64,000 bases of DNA from Prosthecobacter fusiformis. Lineage in GTDB: Bacteria; Verrucomicrobiota; Verrucomicrobiia; Verrucomicrobiales; Verrucomicrobiaceae. The notes under the pieces are model-generated. The model had not been told where the DNA came from. It made no database searches and worked only from the letters and a program-made list of their open reading frames with translations. Of this stretch, positions 54,724 through 63,557 are shown one piece after another. Position numbers and translations under genes: made by a program. Location: NCBI RefSeq assembly GCF_004364345.1, contig NZ_SOCA01000001.1, positions 248,001 to 312,000 of the forward strand. The letters run 5' to 3'. Positions within the stretch are counted from its first letter, which is position 1, and every line of letters starts with the position of its first letter.

Positions 54724-57700
54724 TTACACAACCCGTCGGCGGCGCATGCCCAGTGCGCCGATTCCGACGAACACCAAGAACAACCTCGAAGGCTCAGGAA
54801 TGACGACCGTGATGACGCCAGTGGTATAAAGATTGGAGACATCCCAAAAGAAGCCGAGGGGACTCAGGTCCGGCAGTTGGGGAAAATTGGCCACCTGAGA
54901 TCCCGTCAGATTGCTAAAAGACCCAGTTACACCTCCAGTTAGACCGCTCCAGTCGATCACCTGCCAAGAAGTGCCTTCCACCCATCCTGCTGAATTTTCC
55001 GCATCAATGGCAATGCTCGTGGAGATGCTCAGTATAGCACCTGCCCCCAGCGTCAGACCATCGGCTCCTTCCAGGACTAGCATGTCCGCAGTAGTGGCGG
55101 CATTCAGTACACCACTCTGCTGACCGCTGAACAGATCGATGTTTACCCGGCCGCCAATCTCCAGCGAACCCATGCCGCTCGTACTCAATGTGAGCGCATT
55201 ACCTGCCGTCTGCGACGGCGCACCAATAGTAAGTGTGCCATTGACGGTGATATCCATATCCGCCGCTGAAGCGATCCTACCATTGCCAGTCAGAATGGCC
55301 GGAGATGCCAGGATAAAGGCACCGCTACCGGTGGCGCTGCCAGTTGTGTTGAGAATGCGCAATGTGCCCGCACTGATGGTGGTGCCGCCGCTGTAGGTGC
55401 TGGCGGTATTCATTACTAGAGTGCCATTACCGGTCTTTTCGATTGCCGCAGCCCCCATCGCCTTCACCCCGATCGTGGTCGTCCCGGAGGTGATCTGGAA
55501 AGTGCGTGTGCCAGTGCCCAGATGCAGTTCAGCCTCCACGGCACCCGAGGAACCCGTGGTGATGGAATTGGTACCTGTCGCGGTGAGGTTACCCAGCAGA
55601 TGCATTTCCACCCCGGCATTGCCCCGGTTGAGGGTGATGGTCCGGCCGCCCAGAGTGAGGCCACCTTCACCGATAGTTAAACTCGTCTTAGGATTGCCCA
55701 CTCCATTGTTCCCACCGACCAGCATTCCCGCCCCGGTCAATTCCGCCGCATAAAACTCCCACACCGGGGCATCCGCGCCGCCGCTGTTGATCGTCATATC
55801 ACGGCCGCCGAGAAGCTTGACCGTGCCAAGGACCGTTAAATCCCCCCTATTACCGGAAGCAAGAAAACCTCCCGTTTCCTGGGTATAGTAGGCCAATGTT
55901 TCCTGTGTGGTAAATCCTGAAATGGTTCCGCCCTGGACAGTTATGCCTGTGGTATTGGCGATCTGCTCGTTTTGACTGAGCAATAGTGTGCCACCTGTGG
56001 CGATCACCAAAGGTCCCGTGATGGCATCCGTGCCCGCTGTTTGATCCAGGTCCAGAATGCCGCCGCTCACCGTTGTCGTGCCGGTATAGGTTTTGGGCAG
56101 GTATCCCGTGAATGTCAGAGTTCCATTTCCAGTTTTGGTTATACCCCCATTCCCCACGATGCCGACACTGATATCGGTGGTGCCGCTGGTGATATCAAAG
56201 ATGCGGACGGCATTCCCCAGATCGATGTGCGGCTCAATGGTGCCACTGTTGCTAACCAGGATAAAATTATTCCCTGTACCAGAGAAGTCACCGTTGAGAT
56301 TGAGAGTGACGCCTGAATTGCCACGATACAGGGTAATGGTGCGTCCCGCCATGGAGAGGCCGTCACTGCCAACGGTCAGAGCCGTGCGTGGATTCCCCGT
56401 GCCGTTGTTGCCACCGATCAAAATGTTCGCCCCGGTGAGGACAACGCTGCGAGCCTGAAAATGCGGAGCAATGGCTGAGCCGGGCAGACTGTTGATGGTG
56501 AAGGTATTGCCTCCACTCAGAGTCAGTGCACCTGTGATGGTGACCTGACCACTGTTATCGGAAGCTGTTAGGCCGCCGCCATTCTGTGTGTAGTAGGCAA
56601 TGGTTTCAGTGGTCAGCCAGCCGGAAATAGTCCCCCCGGTATTCACCGTGATACCCGCTGTATTTGCGATCTGTTCATCCGCCGCCATCGTGAGGGTGCC
56701 GCCAGAGTTGACAATAATGTCACCAGCCACAGCGATTACATTGTCGGATTGATTCAGAACCAGCTCTCCCCCATTGACGCGGGTCAGCCCTGAGTAGCTA
56801 TTAGCCCGGTCACCGGAAAGAGTAAGCCTTCCAGCCCCTGTCTTCGTCAACCCCGCCTCCAAAGAAGCCCCGTTGGTAATTTCCACATTGATAGTTAGGC
56901 TGGCCCCTCCACCGCTGACATCGAAGACACGCTCCACAGGATCTGCGTCACCGCCCAGTTCCACACGCACCATGCCGGTTCTTCCACCCGCCGTATCCTC
57001 CCAGATGGCTGAAGCCGTGGTTCCAGTCACGGTGACATCACTGTTAAGCACCAGTTTACTACCAGCAGCTTCCGAATTCCCTCCGCGAAGATTCAGCCTC
57101 GATCCATCGAGGAACAAACCACCCTCTTTAATGGTGATGATGCCGAGGGTTGGTGAGTTTCCATAGAGGGTAAAGCTGTTGTTTGTTGGCACTGTACCGC
57201 CCGCAGTAGCGGGCATATTAGTGAGGCTGAGGCTGCCAAAAGTCAGGCGAGCACTGCTGTTTCCGACAAAGATGGTATTCTCGCTTCCGCCAGTGAAACT
57301 CCCTGCACCGTCGATCGTCCAGTTGGAACCCGATCCAGCGTTGAACGAGCCGCCAGTCATGGTCAGACCGCCGATGGTTTCGGTCAGATTTGAAGTCAGC
57401 ATCGAATTGGTTCCCTGGCCATTAAAGACACTGCCCAGGCCGCTAACGGTGACCACCGTGGTATCCGCAAGCTGATGAGAGCGAGCGAAGGTCACTTTGC
57501 CACCATTGCGGATATCTAGATTCCCAGCTACCGCATTGCGGTTGGAGGTTTTATCCAGCCGCAGAATCCCGGCCTCGACGGAGGTTAGACCGGTATAGGT
57601 ATTGGAGGCGGTGCCACTAAGAGTGAGCGTCTGAGTTCCGATCTTTGTGAGGCCCCCATCTCCACTGAGGATACCGCTCAAGGTCAGGCTCCCTGCTGCC

Positions 57701-58101
57701 GCATCAAAGGTGCGTGTGGCCTGCATCAGCATGGCCAGGCTGAGGGTCTGGAGAAAAGTGGAGTTATTGGTTACATCGCCGCCGAGAATAATGCGGTTTC
57801 CCGAAAGGGTGAAGGCCTCCGCATCTGCATTGAAGGTGATGCCAGCGAATTGAGTATCCGCAGTGAGGTTATTGGCCGCAGTCAGGCGCAAGGCACCACC
57901 AAAGAACAAAGAATCACCGCTCAGGGGTAGCTGGCCGCCCCAGTTGAGAGCCGTGCCCCAGTTGTTATCCGCCCCGCCGCCATTCCAGGTGACAGCAGCC
58001 CCTTTGACCAAACCAGGTAATGAGAAGATCAGCGATGCAATCCAAGATAGAAAGAGCACCCGACCATGAATAGGCCGAGAAAAGGGATGGGGGGACATCA
58101 T
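54724..58101 (-). CDS. PEP-CTERM protein with autotransporter-type beta-strand repeats
   Basis: The protein has 1125 residues with a signal peptide (about 12-35). Most is made of beta-strand repeats of the autotransporter-associated kind (GGLTKIGTQTLTLSG, KTGNGTLTFTGYLPKTYTG, KTGNGTLVMNTASTYSGGTT and others), forming an extended beta-helix. The C-terminus has the PEP-CTERM sorting signal: VIPEPSR, a hydrophobic helix and the basic end RRRR (about residues 1100-1125). That signal is processed by an exosortase, encoded elsewhere. The protein is probably exported to the surface or matrix; the outer-membrane beta-barrel of true autotransporters is absent. No terminator separates it from the convergent gene. 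Confidence 0.88.
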   Translation of the reverse strand: MMSPHPFSRPIHGRVLFLSWIASLIFSLPGLVKGAAVTWNGGGADNNWGTALNWGGQLPLSGDSLFFGGALRLTAANNLTADTQFAGITFNADAEAFTLSGNRIILGGDVTNNSTFLQTLSLAMLMQATRTFDAAAGSLTLSGILSGDGGLTKIGTQTLTLSGTASNTYTGLTSVEAGILRLDKTSNRNAVAGNLDIRNGGKVTFARSHQLADTTVVTVSGLGSVFNGQGTNSMLTSNLTETIGGLTMTGGSFNAGSGSNWTIDGAGSFTGGSENTIFVGNSSARLTFGSLSLTNMPATAGGTVPTNNSFTLYGNSPTLGIITIKEGGLFLDGSRLNLRGGNSEAAGSKLVLNSDVTVTGTTASAIWEDTAGGRTGMVRVELGGDADPVERVFDVSGGGASLTINVEITNGASLEAGLTKTGAGRLTLSGDRANSYSGLTRVNGGELVLNQSDNVIAVAGDIIVNSGGTLTMAADEQIANTAGITVNTGGTISGWLTTETIAYYTQNGGGLTASDNSGQVTITGALTLSGGNTFTINSLPGSAIAPHFQARSVVLTGANILIGGNNGTGNPRTALTVGSDGLSMAGRTITLYRGNSGVTLNLNGDFSGTGNNFILVSNSGTIEPHIDLGNAVRIFDITSGTTDISVGIVGNGGITKTGNGTLTFTGYLPKTYTGTTTVSGGILDLDQTAGTDAITGPLVIATGGTLLLSQNEQIANTTGITVQGGTISGFTTQETLAYYTQETGGFLASGNRGDLTVLGTVKLLGGRDMTINSGGADAPVWEFYAAELTGAGMLVGGNNGVGNPKTSLTIGEGGLTLGGRTITLNRGNAGVEMHLLGNLTATGTNSITTGSSGAVEAELHLGTGTRTFQITSGTTTIGVKAMGAAAIEKTGNGTLVMNTASTYSGGTTISAGTLRILNTTGSATGSGAFILASPAILTGNGRIASAADMDITVNGTLTIGAPSQTAGNALTLSTSGMGSLEIGGRVNIDLFSGQQSGVLNAATTADMLVLEGADGLTLGAGAILSISTSIAIDAENSAGWVEGTSWQVIDWSGLTGGVTGSFSNLTGSQVANFPQLPDLSPLGFFWDVSNLYTTGVITVVIPEPSRLFLVFVGIGALGMRRRRVV

Positions 58102-58159
58102 AGGTTGTCCCTATTCATACCACACCATCTCTGCTGATCTCTCATACAGAGTACCCTAG

Positions 58160-58191
58160 CAGCCATAGAATAAAGATTATTCTGAAGGCTG
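58160..58191 (-). terminator. Hairpin terminator candidate after mlaA
   Basis: CAGCC and GGCTG plus AGAATAA and TTATTCT form two stacked stems with a small internal loop and a 3-nt loop. It lies 22 bp past the mlaA stop codon and upstream of the PEP-CTERM start. The T-run is weak. Confidence 0.5.
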
Positions 58192-58213
58192 TCTAAAGAC
58201 TCAAATAGCGGGC

Positions 58214-58993
58214 TTATTCCTTCACCGCTGCATCCCGGTTCTGCATGTAAGTACTGCGGACGGAGAGGTATGGATCCACGGAGTTCTTGCAGGACTCGTC
58301 ATAGTAATACAAGAGGTCCGGGCTGGACTGGATGGTATCTACGGTGCCAGGAATCCAGGCCCAGTCATTGGTATCACCCTTCATGAACAGACCCCAGTGG
58401 GTGGGATTCAAGACATAGTCTCCTGCATAACCAACAGCATCGCGTAGATTGCTTGGTCCAAGTATCGGCAAGACAAGATAAGGTCCTGTACCGACACCCC
58501 AGCGGCCAAAGGTCTGACCGGTATCCTCTTTGGGGACAGCGGTCAGGGCGGGGATCTTGTCTGACTGGCGGATGAATCCACCAAATCCAGCAATGGTATT
58601 CACGCCGAACTTTTGAGCTTCCTTACCTGCACGGCCAAATTTGCCCTGGAGACCGCTATTAACGAAACGGATGGGGAATTTGACGTTGTCGAAAAAGTTG
58701 CCCAGGCCCTTGCGGACGGGGGTTGGGGCAACGAATTCATACCCTTTGGCGACTGGACGGAAGACAAAGTTATAGATACCGTCATTGAGCTTGAAGGTGG
58801 CCCGGTTCAGACCCTCAAGAGGATCTGAAACTGCGACGGTGGCCCCATAGTCATCCAGTTCATCCACAGCATCCGCAGCATCAACCACAGGGGCGTCCGC
58901 TGGAGGTGCAGGTTGGGATTTGGTAGCGCAGTCCGTCAAAAACGGAATGACGGAGAGGAAAAGCAGGCGGAGGGTGGTGGATCCAGGCTTCAT
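58214..58993 (-). CDS. mlaA: Outer-membrane phospholipid-transport lipoprotein MlaA (VacJ)
   Basis: This 259-residue lipoprotein has the lipobox LTDC (Cys22). It has the VacJ/MlaA domain (about 55-245) with DPLEGLNRATFKLND, the family's opening, and GPSNLRDAVGYAGDYVLNP. It sits in the inner leaflet of the outer membrane and removes mislocalised phospholipids, passing them to MlaC. The stop of mlaC overlaps its start by one base, so the two are translationally coupled. In many Proteobacteria mlaA is separate from mlaFEDCB; here all are linked. Confidence 0.93.
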   Translation of the reverse strand: MKPGSTTLRLLFLSVIPFLTDCATKSQPAPPADAPVVDAADAVDELDDYGATVAVSDPLEGLNRATFKLNDGIYNFVFRPVAKGYEFVAPTPVRKGLGNFFDNVKFPIRFVNSGLQGKFGRAGKEAQKFGVNTIAGFGGFIRQSDKIPALTAVPKEDTGQTFGRWGVGTGPYLVLPILGPSNLRDAVGYAGDYVLNPTHWGLFMKGDTNDWAWIPGTVDTIQSSPDLLYYYDESCKNSVDPYLSVRSTYMQNRDAAVKE

Positions 58994-59574
58994 TAGGGGC
59001 GAGAGACAGATTGTTCGAGAGAGCTAATTACAGCGGTCGCCCCCCCTTTCTTAAAAGATGCATCAAGCTGGGCACGATAATTGGCCACCATGCTGACGCC
59101 TTCGATGACGACATCGACAATGCGCCATCCGCTTTCCTGCTCCATGCGGTAGGTGACGTTGTAACGGCTGCCCTTATAGATCAGATCCGTCGGGACATCC
59201 ACGCGGCCAGCGGCCGGGGCGAGAGCCGTCTTGAAATTGACCGTGGCGCTTTCACCCGGAGTGAACTTGCCGCTATAAGTGCGGATCACCAGGGTGGTGA
59301 AAAGCTGCACGGCTTTTTTCTGCTGGTCACCACTGAACTGGCGCCAGCCGACACCCACCGCTCGGCGGGTCATGGTTTCAAAGCTGATGTGCTTTTGCAA
59401 AACAGGCCGGGCTTTTTCTGCCAAGGCACTGCGGCTGGAAACGCTATTGGAAACAGCGAGCACTTCATTCACAGCCGTTTTTAAACGCTGCTGAGCTTCT
59501 GCGGTGGATGCATGCACAGGCCCCGCCAGAAATGGCGTCAGTGCGATAAGGGCAAAAAAGGAACGTCGGTTCAT
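58993..59574 (-). CDS. mlaC: Periplasmic phospholipid carrier MlaC
   Basis: This 193-residue protein has a signal peptide (about 1-22) and the MlaC/Ttg2D fold; characteristic stretches are ISFETMTRRAVGVGWRQFS, and DVVIEGVSMVANYRAQ near the end. It shuttles lipids between MlaA and the inner-membrane MlaFED complex. Its ATG overlaps the mlaD stop by 4 bp. Confidence 0.92.
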   Translation of the reverse strand: MNRRSFFALIALTPFLAGPVHASTAEAQQRLKTAVNEVLAVSNSVSSRSALAEKARPVLQKHISFETMTRRAVGVGWRQFSGDQQKKAVQLFTTLVIRTYSGKFTPGESATVNFKTALAPAAGRVDVPTDLIYKGSRYNVTYRMEQESGWRIVDVVIEGVSMVANYRAQLDASFKKGGATAVISSLEQSVSRP

Positions 59575-60047
59575 GGAGGAGGAGCTTTTTCTGTTTCTTC
59601 TGAGACGCTACCGAAGGCCATCTTTCCGATTAACGATTCTATATCAACGGAAGACTCCGTCATTGTGATTCGCTCGCCAGCCTTCAGGAAAGTTTCGTCT
59701 GCACCGGGTGAAAGTGCTACATATTTATCACCAATCAGACCGGTTGTCTTAATCGAAGCCATGGAATCTGTGGGAAGACGCAGGTCGGACATCACGCGGA
59801 AAGAGACAATGGCGGTGTATTCGGAAGGTTCCACGCGGATAGCCTCCACCCGCCCGACGGGCACGCCAGCGACTAGGACGCTGCTGCCAGTATTCAGACC
59901 GCTGACACTGCTGAACCGGGCCTCCAAAGCATATGTATCCCCTCCCAGCAAGGAGCCGCCGCCGAGCTTCACCGTCAGGTAAGCGATGGCGGCAAGACCG
60001 AGGAGGACAAAGACTCCAACGAGGAATTCGAGCTTGGTCTGTTTCAT
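59571..60047 (-). CDS. mlaD: MCE-domain protein MlaD
   Basis: The 158-residue protein has one N-terminal membrane helix (about 7-28, FLVGVFVLLGLAAIAYLTVKL) and one MCE domain (about 37-118, VLVAGVPVGRVEAI, TTGLIGDKYVAL). MlaD forms a hexameric periplasmic ring on the MlaFE transporter. Its start overlaps the mlaF stop by 4 bp. Confidence 0.93.
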   Translation of the reverse strand: MKQTKLEFLVGVFVLLGLAAIAYLTVKLGGGSLLGGDTYALEARFSSVSGLNTGSSVLVAGVPVGRVEAIRVEPSEYTAIVSFRVMSDLRLPTDSMASIKTTGLIGDKYVALSPGADETFLKAGERITMTESSVDIESLIGKMAFGSVSEETEKAPPP

Positions 60048-60853
60048 GAATCTTGAGATGGAAGAGTTTCGCCACTGCGAATGGCGGTCAATGAAGCGCT
60101 CAGGGCGGTGGTATTGTCGCGGAAACTTGTCACTACAGGATCGGATGAGACCCGGAACTCTGCGGGTGTGCCTTGAAAATGCATGCGGCCCTGATCCAGC
60201 AAAGCGACGCGGTCACTGGAGATCAGCGCCTCAGGCACATCGTGAGTGACAACGACGGCGGTGAAGCCAAACTGGCGCTGATACTTGGCGATCATAACAA
60301 AAACGGCGTTTCTGCGCAGAGGGTCCAGACCGGCGGTGGGTTCGTCAAAAAGCACCAGTTCAGGCCGGGTGACAATGGCGCGGGCCAGGGCCAGACGCTT
60401 CTGCATGCCGCCGGAAAGCTGGCTGGGGTAGCGGTCATGATGTGCCTCCAATTCTAGCTGGCGCAAGGCCTCGAGACTGCGCTCGCGGATTTCCTTGTCA
60501 GACAAATCCAAGGTCTGCTCCAAAGGCAGGGCGACGTTTTCCAAAGCGGTCAGGGAATCAAACAGAGCGTTGCTTTGAAATAGGAAACTGCAACGTCGGC
60601 GAAACTCCATGCGGGTTTTGGCATCCCTGGTTTCCAGCGGGCGGCCATCAAAACAGATGCTGCCTGAGTCGGGGCGAATGACATCGGCCAAGCATTTGAG
60701 GAAGACGGATTTGCCGGTGCCGCTGCGTCCCATGACAGTAACTACGCTGCCGCGAGGGACATCCAGATCTGCCCCAGCGAGCACCACATTATCACCAAAG
60801 CGTTTATGAACGCCCTGCACCTGAAGCAGCAGATTCTGGGAAGGGGTAACCAT
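60044..60853 (-). CDS. mlaF: Phospholipid-transport ATPase MlaF
   Basis: This 269-residue ATPase has Walker A (GRSGTGKS), signature (LSGGMQKRLALARAI), Walker B (LVLFDEPTAGLDP) and H-loop (VVVTHDVPEAL). The GMQKR signature and the DEPTAGLDP motif are typical of MlaF. It powers the MlaEFD complex. The gap to the mlaE stop is 2 bp. Confidence 0.94.
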   Translation of the reverse strand: MVTPSQNLLLQVQGVHKRFGDNVVLAGADLDVPRGSVVTVMGRSGTGKSVFLKCLADVIRPDSGSICFDGRPLETRDAKTRMEFRRRCSFLFQSNALFDSLTALENVALPLEQTLDLSDKEIRERSLEALRQLELEAHHDRYPSQLSGGMQKRLALARAIVTRPELVLFDEPTAGLDPLRRNAVFVMIAKYQRQFGFTAVVVTHDVPEALISSDRVALLDQGRMHFQGTPAEFRVSSDPVVTSFRDNTTALSASLTAIRSGETLPSQDS

Positions 60854-60855
60854 GA

Positions 60856-61632
60856 TCAGACAAGGAAGGAGGTGATCATGTAATCGGCCGCCAGCACCGT
60901 GATGCTGGACTGAACCACAGCCCGGGTGGTGGAGGCACTGACGGCGCGTGCTCCGGTGGCCGTGCGGCAGCGGTGGGCGTTATACCCGTGATAAGCACAG
61001 AGGGCGATGGTGAGGAACCCAAAGGTGGTGGCCTTCAAAAAACACTCCGTGACATCCTGCATCTGCACCGCCCGCTCCACAGCAGACCAGTATATGCCTG
61101 ACTCTAATCCGAGCAACCAGGAGCCGGAAAGACTGCCGCCGAACAAACCAATGGTGACAAAAAGCGCGGTCTGCATGGGATACACGACCAAGGCCGCGAG
61201 CAAACGCGGGGTGACCAGATAGCCGATGCTGCTGACGCCCATGGTTTCCAGAGCGGCCACCTGCTCCGTATTGCGCTGGATGCCCAGCTCTGCCGCAAGG
61301 GCGGAACCCGCCTGGCCTACGAGCATGAGAGCAGCCAGCACGGGACCCATCTCGCGAACAAGACTGAGTGAAACCAGTGCGCCCAAGAGGCTCTCCGAAC
61401 CGAAACGGTTAAGCACATAGTATCCCTGGAGACCAAGAACAAGGCCGGTGAAAAGGCCAACGATGAGGATCACCGGCAGGCAGCGGACGCCTTGCTCAAA
61501 GACGGCACGCAAGACCCGACGGAACAGCCGCCGCGAACTTAACACGGACTGAAAAGACTTCAGCGCAAAGAGCGCAAAATCCCCCAGCCCGTGAACAATC
61601 GCGAGAGTCTGAAATCCCAGGGTGCGCACCAT
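60856..61632 (-). CDS. mlaE: Phospholipid-transport permease MlaE
   Basis: This 258-residue inner-membrane permease is typical of MlaE/Ttg2B in length and in motifs such as LVGQAGSALAAELG and MGVSSIGYLVTPR. The ATG at 61632 is preferred over a TTG 13 codons upstream. It heads the operon mlaE-F-D-C-A. MlaB, the small STAS-domain regulator, is not present here or elsewhere in the window. A palindrome lies 19 bp before its start codon, see the next entry. Confidence 0.92.
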   Translation of the reverse strand: MVRTLGFQTLAIVHGLGDFALFALKSFQSVLSSRRLFRRVLRAVFEQGVRCLPVILIVGLFTGLVLGLQGYYVLNRFGSESLLGALVSLSLVREMGPVLAALMLVGQAGSALAAELGIQRNTEQVAALETMGVSSIGYLVTPRLLAALVVYPMQTALFVTIGLFGGSLSGSWLLGLESGIYWSAVERAVQMQDVTECFLKATTFGFLTIALCAYHGYNAHRCRTATGARAVSASTTRAVVQSSITVLAADYMITSFLV

Positions 61633-61650
61633 AAAGCCGCATACTATCAC

Positions 61651-61665
61651 CCAGCCCGAGGCTGG
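61651..61665 (-). promoter_or_regulatory. Palindrome just upstream of mlaE
   Basis: A perfect CCAGCC-TCG-GGCTGG hairpin on the minus strand lies 19 nt before the mlaE ATG, in the gap after lepA. It is not followed by T and so is not a clear terminator. It may affect mlaE translation or be an operator. Its role is unknown. Confidence 0.3.
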
Positions 61666-61760
61666 ATGCAACGTCCAGGTGATTGTTCTTACAATTTGAA
61701 AAGTGGTCAGAACATGGCGCGCTCAGCCGGGGGAAAGCGCACCCAAAATTAAACACGCTT

Positions 61761-63557
61761 TTAGTTAGTCTTCAGCACTTCAATGAACGCCTCTTGCGGG
61801 ATGTTCACGCGGCCAATGGACTTCATGCGCTTCTTACCTTCCTTCTGCTTTTCCAGGAGCTTGCGCTTACGGGAAATGTCACCGCCGTAGCACTTGGCGG
61901 TCACGTCTTTGCGCAGAGCGCTGATGGATTCACGGGCGATGACCTTGCCACCAATGGCGGCCTGGATGGCGACGACGAAGAGCTGCTGGGGAATCACTTC
62001 CTTCAGCTTTGCAGCGAGCTGGCGGCCACGCGCCTCAGCTTTGCCACGGTGCACGATGCAGGAGAAGGCGTCCACAGGTTCACCTGCGATGAGCATGTCC
62101 ATCTTCACCAGGTCATCGGCCTTATAACCAGCATGTTCATAGTCCATGCTGCCGTAACCACGGGTGAGGGACTTGAGCTTGTCATTGAAGTCCACGAGGA
62201 TTTCATTCAGCGGGATGACGGTGTGCAGCAGCACGCGACGATCATCCAGGGTTTCGGTGTTGTTCACCTGACCGCGCTTATCCATCACCAACTGCATGAT
62301 ATCGCCGATGTATTCATTCGGGATCATGATAAAAACCTTCACGATGGGCTCACGGATTTCATCAATCTCGTTGGCCGACGGCAGGAAGCTGGGGTTATCC
62401 ACAAGGATCTCGGTGCCGTCCGTTTTACGAAGTTCATAAATAACGGATGGATACGTGGAAATGACATCCATGTTGAACTCACGACGCAGACGCTCCTGGA
62501 CGATTTCCATGTGCAAAAGCCCCAGGAAACCGCAGCGGAAACCAAAGCCCAGCGCGGCGGAGCTTTCCGCCATGAAGGTGAAGGCGGCATCGTTGATCTG
62601 AAGCTTGCCCACGGCGAGCTTCAGGGCTTCAAAGTCATCAGTGCTGATGGGATAGATGCCACTGAAGACCAGGGGGTGGATTTCCTTAAAACCAGGAAGC
62701 GGCTCAGGAGCCGGCTTGCGGGATTCCGTCAGCGTATCGCCAATTTTCACATCCGCTGTGGTTTTCACGTTAGCGATGATGTAACCCACATCGCCAGCTT
62801 CCAGCTTGTCACAGGCCACCATCTTCGGGCGGAAAGTACCGACTTCCTTGATTTCGGAGTCGTTTCCGGAAGCCATAAGACGGACTTTTTGACCGCGCAC
62901 AATGGAGCCGGACATCACGCGGATGTAACTGATGACGCCACGATAGGGATCGAAAATGGAATCAAAAACGGAGGCGCGAAGGTAGCCATCACCCGGTTCT
63001 TTTGGAGCAGGAACGAAAGCGACGATGGCCTCCAGGATGTCAATGATGCCAATGCCCATCTTGGCACTGGCGGAGACAGCTTCATCCGCAGGAAGTTGAA
63101 GGATTTCCTCAAGCTGCTTCTTCACCTTATCCACATCCGCATTCGGCAGGTCGATCTTGTTGATGACGGGGATGACATGCAGGTTTTGCTGCAAGGCCAG
63201 ATTCAGGTTGGCCACGGTCTGGGCTTCCACACCCTGGCTGGCATCCACCAGCAAAAGAGCGCCTTCACAAGCGGCAAGGGAGCGGCTGACTTCGTAGCTG
63301 AAATCCACGTGGCCAGGGGTGTCCAGCAGGTTCAGCTTATAAATCAGGCCGTCTTTGGCCTTGTAGTTCATGCACACCGGGTGGGCCTTGATGGTGATGC
63401 CACGCTCACGTTCCAGGTCCATGCTGTCGAGCAACTGGTCCTGCTGCTGACGTTGGGTGATGGTCTGCGTGGCCTCCAGCAGCCGGTCAGACAGCGTGGT
63501 CTTACCGTGGTCAATGTGGGCAATGATGGAGAAATTGCGGGTACGTTCGATGGACAT
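61761..63557 (-). CDS. lepA: Translation elongation factor 4 (LepA)
   Basis: The protein has 598 residues, normal for LepA/EF4. G1 is AHIDHGKTT (13-21), G3 DTPGHVDF and G4 NKIDLPNAD; the C-terminal [16 protein letters not shown] is typical. It is a ribosome-associated GTPase. It is upstream of the mla operon in the same direction; about 130 bp separate them. A palindrome cluster lies 100 bp upstream. Confidence 0.97.
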   Translation of the reverse strand: MSIERTRNFSIIAHIDHGKTTLSDRLLEATQTITQRQQQDQLLDSMDLERERGITIKAHPVCMNYKAKDGLIYKLNLLDTPGHVDFSYEVSRSLAACEGALLLVDASQGVEAQTVANLNLALQQNLHVIPVINKIDLPNADVDKVKKQLEEILQLPADEAVSASAKMGIGIIDILEAIVAFVPAPKEPGDGYLRASVFDSIFDPYRGVISYIRVMSGSIVRGQKVRLMASGNDSEIKEVGTFRPKMVACDKLEAGDVGYIIANVKTTADVKIGDTLTESRKPAPEPLPGFKEIHPLVFSGIYPISTDDFEALKLAVGKLQINDAAFTFMAESSAALGFGFRCGFLGLLHMEIVQERLRREFNMDVISTYPSVIYELRKTDGTEILVDNPSFLPSANEIDEIREPIVKVFIMIPNEYIGDIMQLVMDKRGQVNNTETLDDRRVLLHTVIPLNEILVDFNDKLKSLTRGYGSMDYEHAGYKADDLVKMDMLIAGEPVDAFSCIVHRGKAEARGRQLAAKLKEVIPQQLFVVAIQAAIGGKVIARESISALRKDVTAKCYGGDISRKRKLLEKQKEGKKRMKSIGRVNIPQEAFIEVLKTN

